From assembly GCA_003478935.1 (NCBI GenBank), contig QUFP01000022.1, forward strand, positions 1 to 62,615: a stretch of 62,615 nt of DNA, written 5' to 3'. The DNA comes from Firmicutes bacterium AF25-13AC (GTDB taxonomy: Bacteria > Bacillota > Clostridia > Lachnospirales > Lachnospiraceae). A program made the position numbers and the translations under genes. The notes beneath the pieces were generated by a model. The model was not told the DNA's origin and did not search any database. It saw nothing but the letters and a program-made list of their open reading frames with translations. This document shows, piece after piece, positions 45,743 to 53,624 of the stretch; position 1 is the first letter of the stretch, and each line of letters starts with the position of its first letter.

Positions 45743-46190
45743 TTATAAAAAATGCTCTCGCTTCCATCCTGGGCTCTCGATTACAAGTCGCGAAAGTGAC
45801 TCTTTAATATTGGGAAGAATGACTGTCTGTGTCTCACCTGGCTTTAATGTATCTAGCTTCTGTTGTCAGTTCGCTAATATGAGAGAAGTTGTTGAAAATT
45901 CCTGAAATTGTGAATACACTGCTTGCTTCCTCATTGCTATCTTCTGGCATATCTGGACGCTCACCATTCGGTTCTCCGTTTGGTGCGCCGCCCATTTCTC
46001 CGAAACCGCCTGCTCCGTAGGTGCTATCTTGTCCTTCCTTGAATCTAATTGCTCTGAAGTCATTACTTTAAATCAACTCTTTCGACTCTGCATCAGAATT
46101 TATTTGCTGTGCTCTTTCTTTGCTATGGTTATAATATAGAAAAGCAAGGTGTTCGCTATTTGTTGGATTCGTTAAGATTTTGTGTCCGTT
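45743..46190 (-). pseudogene. Remnant of a DUF4353-like carbohydrate-binding protein gene, copy 1
   Basis: No single frame spans the region, but protein-like pieces follow each other on the minus strand: NSEHLAFLYYNHSKER, then FKEGQDSTYGAGGFGEMGGAPNGEPNGERPDMPEDSNEEASSVF, then KLDTLKPGETQTVILPNIKESL ... to a stop at 45743. The KEGQDSTYGAG and NSEHLAFLY pieces recur in the second remnant at 48.2-48.6 kb. The pieces resemble the ends of DUF4353 carbohydrate-binding proteins. Decay by several frameshifts or deletions is the simplest reading. Confidence 0.5.
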
Positions 46191-46469
46191 TTATTTACGA
46201 TGTGTGTTTTTACTACTAAATTATGGTAAGCGAAGTGCTTCGTGGATTTAAGGTAAGATGTGACAAAGATAGGTCAAAGAGTCTGACAAATTTAAATTAA
46301 AATTTATTTATGTATACAGTAAACTACTAAATCGTGATTTACTAAATTACGATTTAGTAGTTAAAATTTTATTTCAAATACTCGTTATGAGCTAAAACAC
46401 CCTCCATGTTATCGAGTTTTTAATTTTCCCACTGTGTGGAGTGCTTGTAGTAATTTTTCTTGTTCCATC
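46191..46469. other. Non-coding stretch with an inverted repeat
   Basis: No convincing gene. It holds a perfect 14-bp inverted repeat AACTACTAAATCGT (46322-46335 and complement 46349-46362); its 13-base loop and a site near 46207 contain further TACTAAAT copies. It may end the deformylase transcript or be a binding site. Confidence 0.5.
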
Positions 46470-46880
46470 TTAAATGATAATTCCTTCCAAATGATCTAAC
46501 TCATGCTGACAAATTTGTGCTTCCCAGCCACTGAGACGTATTCTTTTTTTGTTCCAGTTCTTATCAAAATATTCTACTTCAATATTCTTATACCGAGTTG
46601 TTTTTCTGACTCCAACAAGCGATAGGCAACCTTCCTCTGTCTCATACGGCGTATCCTTCTTTAACAGAACTGGATTAAACATTACAATATCCACAAATCC
46701 CATATTCACGATTATGACGCGTTTTCTAACGCCAATCATATTGGCAGCCATGCCTACACATCCCTCACGGTTTGCTTCAAGTGTATCCTCTAAATCCTTT
46801 CCGATCTGTAAATCTTCTTTCGTCGCTTCCTCTGACTTTTGACTTAAGAAAAATATATCTTTCATAATTGGTTTGACCAT
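46470..46880 (-). CDS. Peptide deformylase-family protein, divergent
   Basis: A 136-residue deformylase. The metal-binding motifs are intact: EEGCLSL with its cysteine and HELDHLEG with both histidines and the catalytic glutamate. Motif 1, usually GxGLAAxQ, reads VGMAANMIG, so the glutamine that helps bind the transition state is replaced by methionine. The protein is shorter than type 1 enzymes (about 165) and ends soon after motif 3. It may be an accessory paralogue rather than the housekeeping enzyme. ATG 46880 has AAGGAG 6 bases upstream. Confidence 0.8.
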   Translation of the reverse strand: MVKPIMKDIFFLSQKSEEATKEDLQIGKDLEDTLEANREGCVGMAANMIGVRKRVIIVNMGFVDIVMFNPVLLKKDTPYETEEGCLSLVGVRKTTRYKNIEVEYFDKNWNKKRIRLSGWEAQICQHELDHLEGIII

Positions 46881-47229
46881 GTTGTTCTCCTTCTTCATCC
46901 ATCGAAAATACAGTAAATACGTGACGTATTCTCAACGGAAACTCTATCTTCCATTTATTTTTTTCTTCATTTTACCATCAGAACTTGAGCTTTACAATAC
47001 TTGAAAATTTCTACATTCATGAAGCATACCTTTTTACAAAAAAAGATGGCATTCCAAAGTTTTCATGGAGTGCCATCTTGCTGAATCAAACTTATTTATG
47101 AATATACATTCTCGTCATCTCTTGTATACTGGTCAAGATTTTTTGTAACACTTTGTTCGATAACTACCTATTACCTATAATACGATTATAGTCGTAATAA
47201 ACACACTTTATTTTGCACTGTTTTTTGCA
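46881..47229. other. Intergenic region between deformylase and YitT genes
   Basis: Contains the deformylase upstream region with a perfect palindrome AATACGTGACGTATT (46918-46932), a possible operator, and the YitT terminator at 47038-47079. A further imperfect palindrome around ATAATACGATTATAGTCGTAATA lies near 47180-47202. No gene seen. Confidence 0.5.
47038..47079 (-). terminator. Terminator of the YitT-family gene
   Basis: AAGATGGCA ... TGCCATCTT with an inner TCCA/TGGA pairing, followed on the minus strand by seven T residues. It lies about 150 bases after the stop. Confidence 0.8.
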
Positions 47230-48087
47230 TCAGTTCAATCCGCGGAAGCCTTTTCCAATGATTTCACTTGAATTTACAATGGCAATAAATGCGCCTGGCT
47301 GATAGCGCTTTACAAAGTTTCTAAGCTGCACTGCCTGTCCACGCTTCATAACTGACATAATAATCATCTTCTGGTTATGCGTGAAAGCACCATGTGCTTT
47401 ATAAACGGTTGCGCTGCGCTTAAGATCCTGGTAAATAAATTCACAAATTGGATCTGGATCATCGCAGACAATTAAAAATACCTTACAACGATTAATACTC
47501 TCAATTACGTTATCGATGACAAGTGACTTTGCCAAAAGACCTGTCAGTGAGAACAGACCTGTCTGAATATCAAATACAAAGCAAGATGATATAACAATAA
47601 CACAATCTACTAAAAAAAGTGCTGTGCCAATCGGCACGCTTGTATATTTCTTTAAGATCATTGCAATGATATCGGTACCACCGCCGGATGCACCAATATT
47701 GAATAAAATGGCTGCGCTAAGCGCCGGAAGAAAGATTGCAAAAATCAGTTCCAATACAGGCTCAGTCGTAAGTGGTGCACTCATAGGAAACAACTTTTCA
47801 AGTGCTGACAATCCTACTGATGTTAATACACTGACATAGACTGTCTTGGCACCAAAACTTTTTCCTAAGAATAAAAAGCCAAATACCAGAAGCGCCATAT
47901 TAATAATAAATGTGTAGGAACTTGCCGATGCTTTGCTCATTGCTGAAAGCACAACAGCAATACCAGTTACTCCTCCAAATGAAAAATTATTTGGAAACTT
48001 AAAAAAATACACGCCAACTACTAAAAGCAGTGTTGCAAATGTGATCACACTATACTCAAATGACGCCCTCGCAAGCTTCGCCCTCAT
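47230..48087 (-). CDS. YitT family membrane protein (DUF161/DUF2179)
   Basis: A 285-residue protein. Five or six membrane helices fill residues 10-195 with family segments FPNNFSFGGVTGIAVVLS and NIGASGGGTDIIAMIL. The soluble C-terminal DUF2179 domain (from about 200) has CEFIYQDLKRSATVYKAHGAFT and ends in IAIVNSSEIIGKGF. The family is widespread in Firmicutes with no proven transport substrate. It has a consensus promoter and stands alone. Confidence 0.85.
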   Translation of the reverse strand: MRAKLARASFEYSVITFATLLLVVGVYFFKFPNNFSFGGVTGIAVVLSAMSKASASSYTFIINMALLVFGFLFLGKSFGAKTVYVSVLTSVGLSALEKLFPMSAPLTTEPVLELIFAIFLPALSAAILFNIGASGGGTDIIAMILKKYTSVPIGTALFLVDCVIVISSCFVFDIQTGLFSLTGLLAKSLVIDNVIESINRCKVFLIVCDDPDPICEFIYQDLKRSATVYKAHGAFTHNQKMIIMSVMKRGQAVQLRNFVKRYQPGAFIAIVNSSEIIGKGFRGLN

Positions 48088-48132
48088 AAATAAATCCCCT
48101 ATTCTCTTTTGTTATCATTTTCCCTGACTGCT

Positions 48133-48160
48133 ATTATAGCATATGAATTTTGTTTGTCAA
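48133..48160 (-). promoter_or_regulatory. Promoter of the YitT-family gene
   Basis: TTGACA and TATAAT separated by 16 bases on the minus strand, 46 bases before the start codon. Confidence 0.8.
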
Positions 48161-48583
48161 TTGAAAGCAGCCTGATTTACAGCTTTATAAATCCAGTTAA
48201 AATCCCCTGTACAACTTCTGCCCCAACTGCACACCCTGTCGGAATTACCATAGTCAATTGTGATTGTGATAACTGTATGCTCAGCTGCCTCTTCCTCAGA
48301 ATGACCATCATCCTCATCGCCTGCACCATAAGTGCTGTCCTGTCCTTCTTTATAATAAATAATATCTGCTCCAGCATAAACAGAATCCTCTGGATTCTCG
48401 GAAATTGTCTCACCATCGACTAAGATGTCATTATCAGAAAGTTCAATCTTGCACTCCTTGGTCTTTGTTTCTGCGGTGTTAGACGCTTCATCAGTATCTG
48501 TGCTCTTTTTTGTATGATCAGAGTATAAAAAAGCAAGGTGTTCGCTGTTTGTTAGATTCGTTAAAAATTCGTGTTCTTTTTAT
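48157..48583 (-). pseudogene. Remnant of a DUF4353-like carbohydrate-binding protein gene, copy 2
   Basis: A minus-strand reading with no start gives NSEHLAFLYSDHTKK, then CKIELSDNDILVDGETISENPEDSVYAGADIIYYKEGQDSTYGAGDEDDGHSEEEAAEHTVITIT, the usual core of DUF4353 proteins, after which similarity is lost. It shares the NSEHLAFLY and KEGQDSTYGAG pieces, also at DNA level, with the remnant at 45.7-46.2 kb. Both ends of the gene are missing. Confidence 0.55.
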
Positions 48584-49281
48584 TTAGAGTATGTGTTCAC
48601 CATGGCTTTCCTGATAAACACGAATTGTACCGTTTTCTATCACAAGTGCACTGAGCTTTTGACCGTAAACACAGCCAGTATCCATGTTTATACAGCCCTG
48701 CTTTGGCAATTCATAAGTTTCTCCTGGAAGCAGCTGAAGCTTTGTGCCATCTGGCTGCGATATGTTACTTCCTCTGTCTCAGTATGTCCGAAAATTACAA
48801 GCTTTCCATCATACTGATGACCATGCGCCATCTCTCGATCCCAGATCAAATCATGCAGAGAATTTTCTTCTGGCTTCTCATGCACTAATCCGGCATGAAC
48901 AAAAATGGCATCCTCATTCTCATAATACGGACACATTTCATAAAACCAGCGAAGCTGTTTTTCCAGGTCACAGTGATGCTCCTCAAAGGAGTCGAGTGTC
49001 GTCTGTCCCTGATTTCGCATCCATCTGGCATAAACCACTGGATCATAAAATGAGTTCATCATCATGTCATCATGATTGCCCAAAATCATAATACAGCGCT
49101 CTCCCATCTTGCGCTTCAAGCTGCGAAAGCGATCAAATACACCAAAACTGTAAGGACCACGATCCATCAAATCCCCAAGGCAGATCAGCTTGTCTGTCTC
49201 TGGGTCAAATCCTGCCTGTGCCCATACACTTTCAAGTTCCTCTAAGCATCCATGAATATCTGTTACAACAATTGTTTTCAT
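48584..49281 (-). pseudogene. Metallophosphatase (PrpE/ApaH-like) gene with a one-base deletion
   Basis: Residues 1-175 form a PPP-type phosphoesterase: DIHG, CLGDLMDRGP, LGNHDDMMM, FVHAGLV and FGHTETE supply the metal ligands. The open frame ends at 48688, but another frame continues the protein: SQPDGTKLQLLPGETYELP, then QGCINMDTGCVYGQKLSALVIENG, stopping at 48584. One added base near 48760-48766 restores 232 residues. Relatives hydrolyse phosphoproteins or dinucleoside tetraphosphates. The catalytic part is complete even in the short frame. Confidence 0.75.
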
Positions 49282-49361
49282 TAGTAGTTTCTACTGCGGC
49301 AAGCCGCTCATCCTTTTTATTAATTTTACTTTGAAAAGACAAAAAGTTTTAAAAAATAGAA

Positions 49362-49419
49362 CGATGCCTTTTTATAGTATAATGTAATCACCACAAAAAC
49401 ATTACGAAAGAAGGCATCG
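49362..49419. repeat. Inverted repeat with TAATGT inner arms
   Basis: CGATGCCTT (49362-49370) and AAGGCATCG (49411-49419) flank an inner near-repeat (ATAATGT/ACATTAC). It sits where the LacI-type fragment loses family similarity. It may be a small inserted element or a terminator. Confidence 0.4.
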
Positions 49420-49596
49420 CTCTGCGTATAACAGTATACAGTATTTTACAGAAAAAGTAATACCCAAAATTGGAAAAAAGTGAGAAAATTTTTTTGGAGA
49501 ATCCAACCAAGTTCGAAAAATTACTTTTGAAACAGTCGCTGTGCTAAGACCTAACGCATCTGCAACATCCACAATTCGAACCCTATCCTGTTCCAT
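49402..49596 (-). pseudogene. Truncated LacI-family regulator, helix-turn-helix only
   Basis: A 64-codon frame begins MEQDRVRIVDVADALGLSTATVSKVI, a typical LacI DNA-binding head, and then switches to sequence unrelated to the family (FRTWLDSPKKF...). The sugar-binding core is absent. ATG 49596 has GAGGG upstream, and a LacI-type operator remains in front of it. A deletion or small insertion near 49520 probably cut the gene. Confidence 0.6.
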
Positions 49597-49659
49597 GCTA
49601 ATTCCCTCTTTTCCTAATCTTGTAATTACATGGTACAACAGAAATATTATTTTTTCAAA

Positions 49660-49675
49660 GGTTAAACGTGTAACC
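49660..49675. promoter_or_regulatory. LacI-type operator of the truncated regulator
   Basis: GGTTAAACGTGTAACC, a 16-base palindrome around a central CG with 7 of 8 positions symmetric, the form bound by LacI/PurR proteins. It lies 64 bases before the remnant's start codon. Confidence 0.55.
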
Positions 49676-49744
49676 CGTGACAAAATCTGCAGCTATTTTT
49701 TGTGATATTTTACTGCAGTTGACATGTCATGTTATGAAAGCACT

Positions 49745-50341
49745 TTACTGCAATGGTTTCTTTGTTTGCATAAATCCAGACATCATGCAGCAACCTGCAG
49801 CTCCCGCGTCTATGACAAGAGGCAGCCTTTGCAGATTCATTCCGCCTATAGCGTATACCGGAAGCGGACACTTTTGACATATTTCTCTGACAAACTCCAC
49901 ACCCTTGCCTAGAACACCTTTTTTACACTCTGTCTCAAAAATAGTTCCCAGAATAATCTGTGTAGCACCTCCTGCCATTGCAATTTCCACATCTTCCATG
50001 CTGTGGCAGGAAATACTGATTTCACAAAAATCTTCTGTTAAAGCTTTCTTTTCTGTCTCTGATAATCCTTTTAGCACAGGAATAGACAGATGAATGTTTT
50101 GACATCCTATTTTTCGGGCAATTTCAATCTTAGTATGTAAAAAGAAAGTTATATCTTCTCTCTTGCATAAATCAAAAACTTTTTTTGCCAGGCTTTCATA
50201 AGCATCATCTGTAAGATCTTTTTCTCTCAGAATCAATGCATGGGGATGCAGCTTTGTTACTTTTTCGAGCTGCTTCAGGAAATCCCCCTGCACAAGATGA
50301 CGGTTAGTAATTACAATAGTATATTTGTAGCTGTTACACAT
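49745..50341 (-). CDS. thiE: ThiE/TenI-family protein
   Basis: A 198-residue TIM-barrel protein of the thiamine phosphate synthase/TenI family: LILREKDLTDDAYESLAKKV, IHLSIP, SISCHSMEDVEIAMAGGATQIILGTIFET, and VYAIGGMNLQRLP for phosphate binding. As last gene of a thiazole operon it may couple thiazole and pyrimidine phosphates or act as the TenI aromatase; the short length leans slightly to TenI. The start at 50341 overlaps the thiH stop (ATGTGTAA); no strong ribosome site, so it probably depends on translational coupling. Confidence 0.75.
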   Translation of the reverse strand: MCNSYKYTIVITNRHLVQGDFLKQLEKVTKLHPHALILREKDLTDDAYESLAKKVFDLCKREDITFFLHTKIEIARKIGCQNIHLSIPVLKGLSETEKKALTEDFCEISISCHSMEDVEIAMAGGATQIILGTIFETECKKGVLGKGVEFVREICQKCPLPVYAIGGMNLQRLPLVIDAGAAGCCMMSGFMQTKKPLQ

Positions 50342-51592
50342 AGAGGTAATCATTCAACACAGGCTGCAGACCTTCCTGTTCCATGTCCTGATACATGGAT
50401 TCAAAAGAGCGGGAATCGTTAATTTCAAACTGCTCGTCTCCTACATCTGCATCTTTTGTTCCTTCATATTTTTCTTCATGATCACCTATACCTGTTGATA
50501 CTCCTGCTGATACTTTTGTTGCACAAATTTTTGCAATACCATTTCTGAAATCAGCACTTTCACGACTAGATACTGTAATTCCAACAAAAGGAAGAAACAT
50601 ACGATATGCACATAATACTTGGCAGAGTTCTTTTTCGCCTACATCACGGGGATTGATCTTATCATTATTTACAATAGGACGCAGTCTTGGACAGCTTAGA
50701 GAAAGCTCTGCATGCGGATATTTACGGTTTATATAATAAACATGAAGCGCAGTCGCCAGTGCATCCTTCCTGAAATCATCAACCCCAGAAGGGCAGAAAA
50801 TCCAGCGCCTCTCATACCTCCCATCAATGCGCGTTCCTGAGAATCAAAACGATACGGCCATACACGCTTATGTCCGAGCAAATGCAGTGTCTCATACTTA
50901 TCTGCATTATAGGTTTCCTGAAAAACAGTTACATAATCTACGCCGCATTCATGAAGATACTTATACTCATCTACGTTTACCGGATAAATTTCAATTCCGA
51001 TGTTTTTGAAATATTTCCGAGCAATTTTTACTGCCTCGCCAATATATTCCACATCAGAATATTTCCGGCTTTCTCCTGTAAGCAGCAGTATCTCTTCCAT
51101 TCCAGTTTTGGCTATAACCTGCATTTCATGCTCTATTTCCTGGAAATTTAATTTCTTTCTGCGAATATTGTTATAACAATTGAATCCACAGTAAATGCAG
51201 TAATTCTGACAATAATTGGCTATATAAAGTGGTGTAAAAATATAAACAGTGTTTCCAAAATGATTTTTTGTTATCTCTTCTGCTTTTCTTGCCATCTGCT
51301 CCAGATACGGTGCTGCAGCAGGTGACAAAAAGGCTTTAAAGTCTTCTATTGAACATGTCTCGTGAGAAAGTGCTCTCTCAACATCAGCTGCAGTGTAGGA
51401 ATTGTAATCATACTCTCCCATGGCTTTTAACACTTTATCTTTAATGTCTGATTCGATTACCTGCATTCCATCCATGTATTTCATATGGTCAGCACGAAAA
51501 GAGGGATCCTGCTCCAAGCGATGTTTTCTTTCCAATGCGGAAGGCGGCAGTTGATCACTGTCAATAAAATATACCTGATTTTCTTCATTCAT
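50334..51592 (-). pseudogene. thiH: 2-iminoacetate synthase ThiH, interrupted by a one-base deletion
   Basis: ThiH is a radical SAM tyrosine lyase making the iminoacetate for the thiazole. The first 268 residues are normal, with CQNYCIYCGF as cluster motif and the AlmG-like FQETYNADKYETLH. At GLM ISGRM the frame turns to junk and stops at 50729. The other frame continues correctly: DFRKDALATALHVYYINRKY, LSLSCPRLRP, then GITVSSRESADFRNGI to the stop at 50334. Restoring one G near 50776 gives 419 residues. Such a gene in an otherwise intact riboswitch-controlled operon is suspect for sequencing error. ATG 51592 has AGGAGG. Confidence 0.85.
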
Positions 51593-51604
51593 GACTACAA
51601 CCTC

Positions 51605-52369
51605 CTACCGTAAAAATCCTGTTAACGGATCTGATGCGCTTCCACCTCTTGCAAGAACTCTTCCCATTCCAGTAAGATATGCTTTTCTGCCAGCCTGAAT
51701 TGCAAGCTTAAAAGCCTCTGCCATATTAGGTATATTCCCTGCTGTTGCAATTGCCGTATTTGCCATAATTGCTGCTGCTCCCATTTCCATTGCTTCACAA
51801 GCCTGAGATGGTTTTCCAATTCCTGCATCCACAATAACTGGCAGATCGATCTCATCAATAAGTACCTGAATCATGGCTTTTGTTGCCAGACCTTTATTGC
51901 TTCCAATAGGAGCAGCCAGCGGCATTACAGCAGCAGCTCCGGCGTTTTGCAGATCTCTTGCAACATTTAAATCAGGATTCATATACGGCAGAACTACAAA
52001 TCCTTCCTTTGCCAAAATTTCTGTTGCTTTTATTGTTTCCTGATTATCTGGGAAAAGATATTTAGCATCTCGCATTATCTCTATCTTTACAAAATCACCA
52101 CAGCCCATTGCACGGCTCAGTCTCGCAATACGAACTGCCTCCTCTGCATTTCGTGCACCGGAAGTATTTGGAAGCAGTGTGACACCCTTTGGAATATAAT
52201 CCAAAATATTTTCACTTTCCTTGGTATTTGCACGTCTAAGAGCAAGTGTTATGATTTCTGCACCACCCTGCTCTACTGCTGCGTTAATCAGATTCAAATT
52301 ATATTTTCCTGATCCCAGAATAAAACGACTTTTGAATTCTTTTCCACCTAATATCAGTTTATCTTCCAT
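51605..52369 (-). CDS. thiG: Thiazole synthase ThiG
   Basis: A 254-residue TIM-barrel enzyme that condenses DXP, iminoacetate and ThiS-thiocarboxylate. Typical segments: [16 protein letters not shown], the [22 protein letters not shown] loop with the active region, VKIEIM with the Schiff-base lysine, [14 protein letters not shown], and [10 protein letters not shown]. It ends in the family's [16 protein letters not shown]. Located 12 bases before thiH. Confidence 0.95.
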   Translation of the reverse strand: MEDKLILGGKEFKSRFILGSGKYNLNLINAAVEQGGAEIITLALRRANTKESENILDYIPKGVTLLPNTSGARNAEEAVRIARLSRAMGCGDFVKIEIMRDAKYLFPDNQETIKATEILAKEGFVVLPYMNPDLNVARDLQNAGAAAVMPLAAPIGSNKGLATKAMIQVLIDEIDLPVIVDAGIGKPSQACEAMEMGAAAIMANTAIATAGNIPNMAEAFKLAIQAGRKAYLTGMGRVLARGGSASDPLTGFLR

Positions 52370-52409
52370 GTTTGTCTCCTCATTAAACTTTTATTTTTAA
52401 GTTTTTATT

Positions 52410-53063
52410 TCATGCTTCCATAATAAGCTGTATCACTTTATTGGCTTCATGTGCAGCGCAAGCTGCTACTCTCGGAGCCATAAGACCAATTCCCTCACCT
52501 ACATCTGTATGCTGATCTCCGCACACATAAAGGTGTCTCATTTTTCTGCTCGTCTGTATTTCATTGATATCTCCATATCCAGCCATTCCATTTCCCGATA
52601 CAACTGTAGTATTGGGACACTGAGTAAGTACTTCCCTTACCAGCATTGCTTTCTGATCTGGTGCGTCAAAAGCTTCACATACAATTGGATATTGCGAAAA
52701 CAACTCGTGTACATTTCGCTCTGTTACTTTCACAGAACATGACTGATAATTACTATATGGATTAATCTGATATAATATTTCAGGCAGTGCCTGAGCTTTT
52801 GGTTTTCCAATATGCTGAATATAGTACATCTGTCTATTCAGATTTGTCACATCTACCACATCATAATCTACAAGTAAAAGCTGACCTACCCCACTTCTTG
52901 CAAGCATAACTGCAATATTGGAGCCAAGTCCGCCAAGTCCTGCTATGGCAACCTTTGCATTATGCAGCTTTACCTGCATCTCTTTTGGAAACCTTGCATC
53001 AAAAGCTTTATCCAATTCGTCTTTTGAAATAAGTTTCTGCATCTCTTTCTGCATTTCAGTCAT
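52410..53063 (-). CDS. thiF: Sulfur carrier adenylyltransferase ThiF
   Basis: A 217-residue E1-like enzyme. The nucleotide loop is VAIAGLGGLGSNIAVMLARSG, followed by LVDYDVVDVTNLNRQ with the catalytic Arg-Gln. It lacks the C-terminal cysteine-rich zinc region of long ThiF forms, as usual for Firmicutes. It adenylates the C-terminus of ThiS. Start at ATG 53063, four bases after the thiS stop; its GGTGGAGG is inside the thiS end. Confidence 0.9.
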   Translation of the reverse strand: MTEMQKEMQKLISKDELDKAFDARFPKEMQVKLHNAKVAIAGLGGLGSNIAVMLARSGVGQLLLVDYDVVDVTNLNRQMYYIQHIGKPKAQALPEILYQINPYSNYQSCSVKVTERNVHELFSQYPIVCEAFDAPDQKAMLVREVLTQCPNTTVVSGNGMAGYGDINEIQTSRKMRHLYVCGDQHTDVGEGIGLMAPRVAACAAHEANKVIQLIMEA

Positions 53064-53067
53064 TATA

Positions 53068-53262
53068 TCAGCCTCCACCAACAAAACTCAGTACTTCAAT
53101 GGAATCATTTTCCTGAATCACCACATTTTCTAACTGATCTCGCGGAATGATTTCCAGATTTCGTTCTACCACAATCTTTTCCAGTTGGTATCCAGCATCT
53201 TTTAAGTATTCCAAGAGATTGATTCCTGCAAGTGCCTTATCTTCTCCATTTATCCTTACCAT
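53068..53262 (-). CDS. thiS: Sulfur carrier protein ThiS
   Basis: A 64-residue ubiquitin-fold carrier. It ends in VGGG, giving the C-terminal glycine that becomes thiocarboxylate, after DSIEVLSFV. The RNLEIIPRDQLENVVIQENDSIEV stretch is diagnostic. ATG 53262 follows AAAGGAG; the longer frame begins inside the leader. First gene of thiSFGHE. Confidence 0.9.
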   Translation of the reverse strand: MVRINGEDKALAGINLLEYLKDAGYQLEKIVVERNLEIIPRDQLENVVIQENDSIEVLSFVGGG

Positions 53263-53312
53263 ATGGCTTATCTCCTTTCTTATATTCGGCACCTTTATTA
53301 GCAAATTAAAAA

Positions 53313-53355
53313 CAAAAAAAGCGCCGAATGATACAATACAAGTATCATCCGGCGC
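53313..53355 (-). terminator. Expression-platform terminator of the TPP riboswitch
   Basis: A 14-bp hairpin (arms 53321-53334 and 53342-53355, GCGCCGAATGATAC and its near-perfect complement) followed on the minus strand by T residues. It lies between the aptamer and thiS, so TPP-bound RNA should end here. Confidence 0.9.
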
Positions 53356-53439
53356 CTAGTCTGTTCTGCGAAAAGTGGTGCCCCCAGTTCACAAAAAAAC
53401 AGAGAGCAAAAAACACACAACATTATTGTGCAAGACATG

Positions 53440-53530
53440 TATTTCCCTACGTTGGCATTATCCAAATCAGGTTTCAGGTCAAGACTACCAAGTCTACTCT
53501 CAGCCCATCTATTTGAGCTCCCTATTTAGG
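53440..53530 (-). ncRNA. TPP riboswitch (THI element)
   Basis: The minus strand carries the conserved aptamer blocks in order: GGGAGC, GGGCTGAGAG, GACCTGAAACCTGA, TTTGGATAATGCCA and ACGTAGGGA. These are the pyrimidine- and pyrophosphate-sensing helices of the TPP aptamer. A terminator stands downstream, before thiS, so thiamine pyrophosphate should repress the thi operon. Confidence 0.95.
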
Positions 53531-53624
53531 CATATCATATCGCATTTATTTTGTTTTGTAAAGTATTAGTTAAAGAACCGCAAGGGATAAAACGTTTTTT
53601 TCCAAACTCCCTTTTGTACCCATC

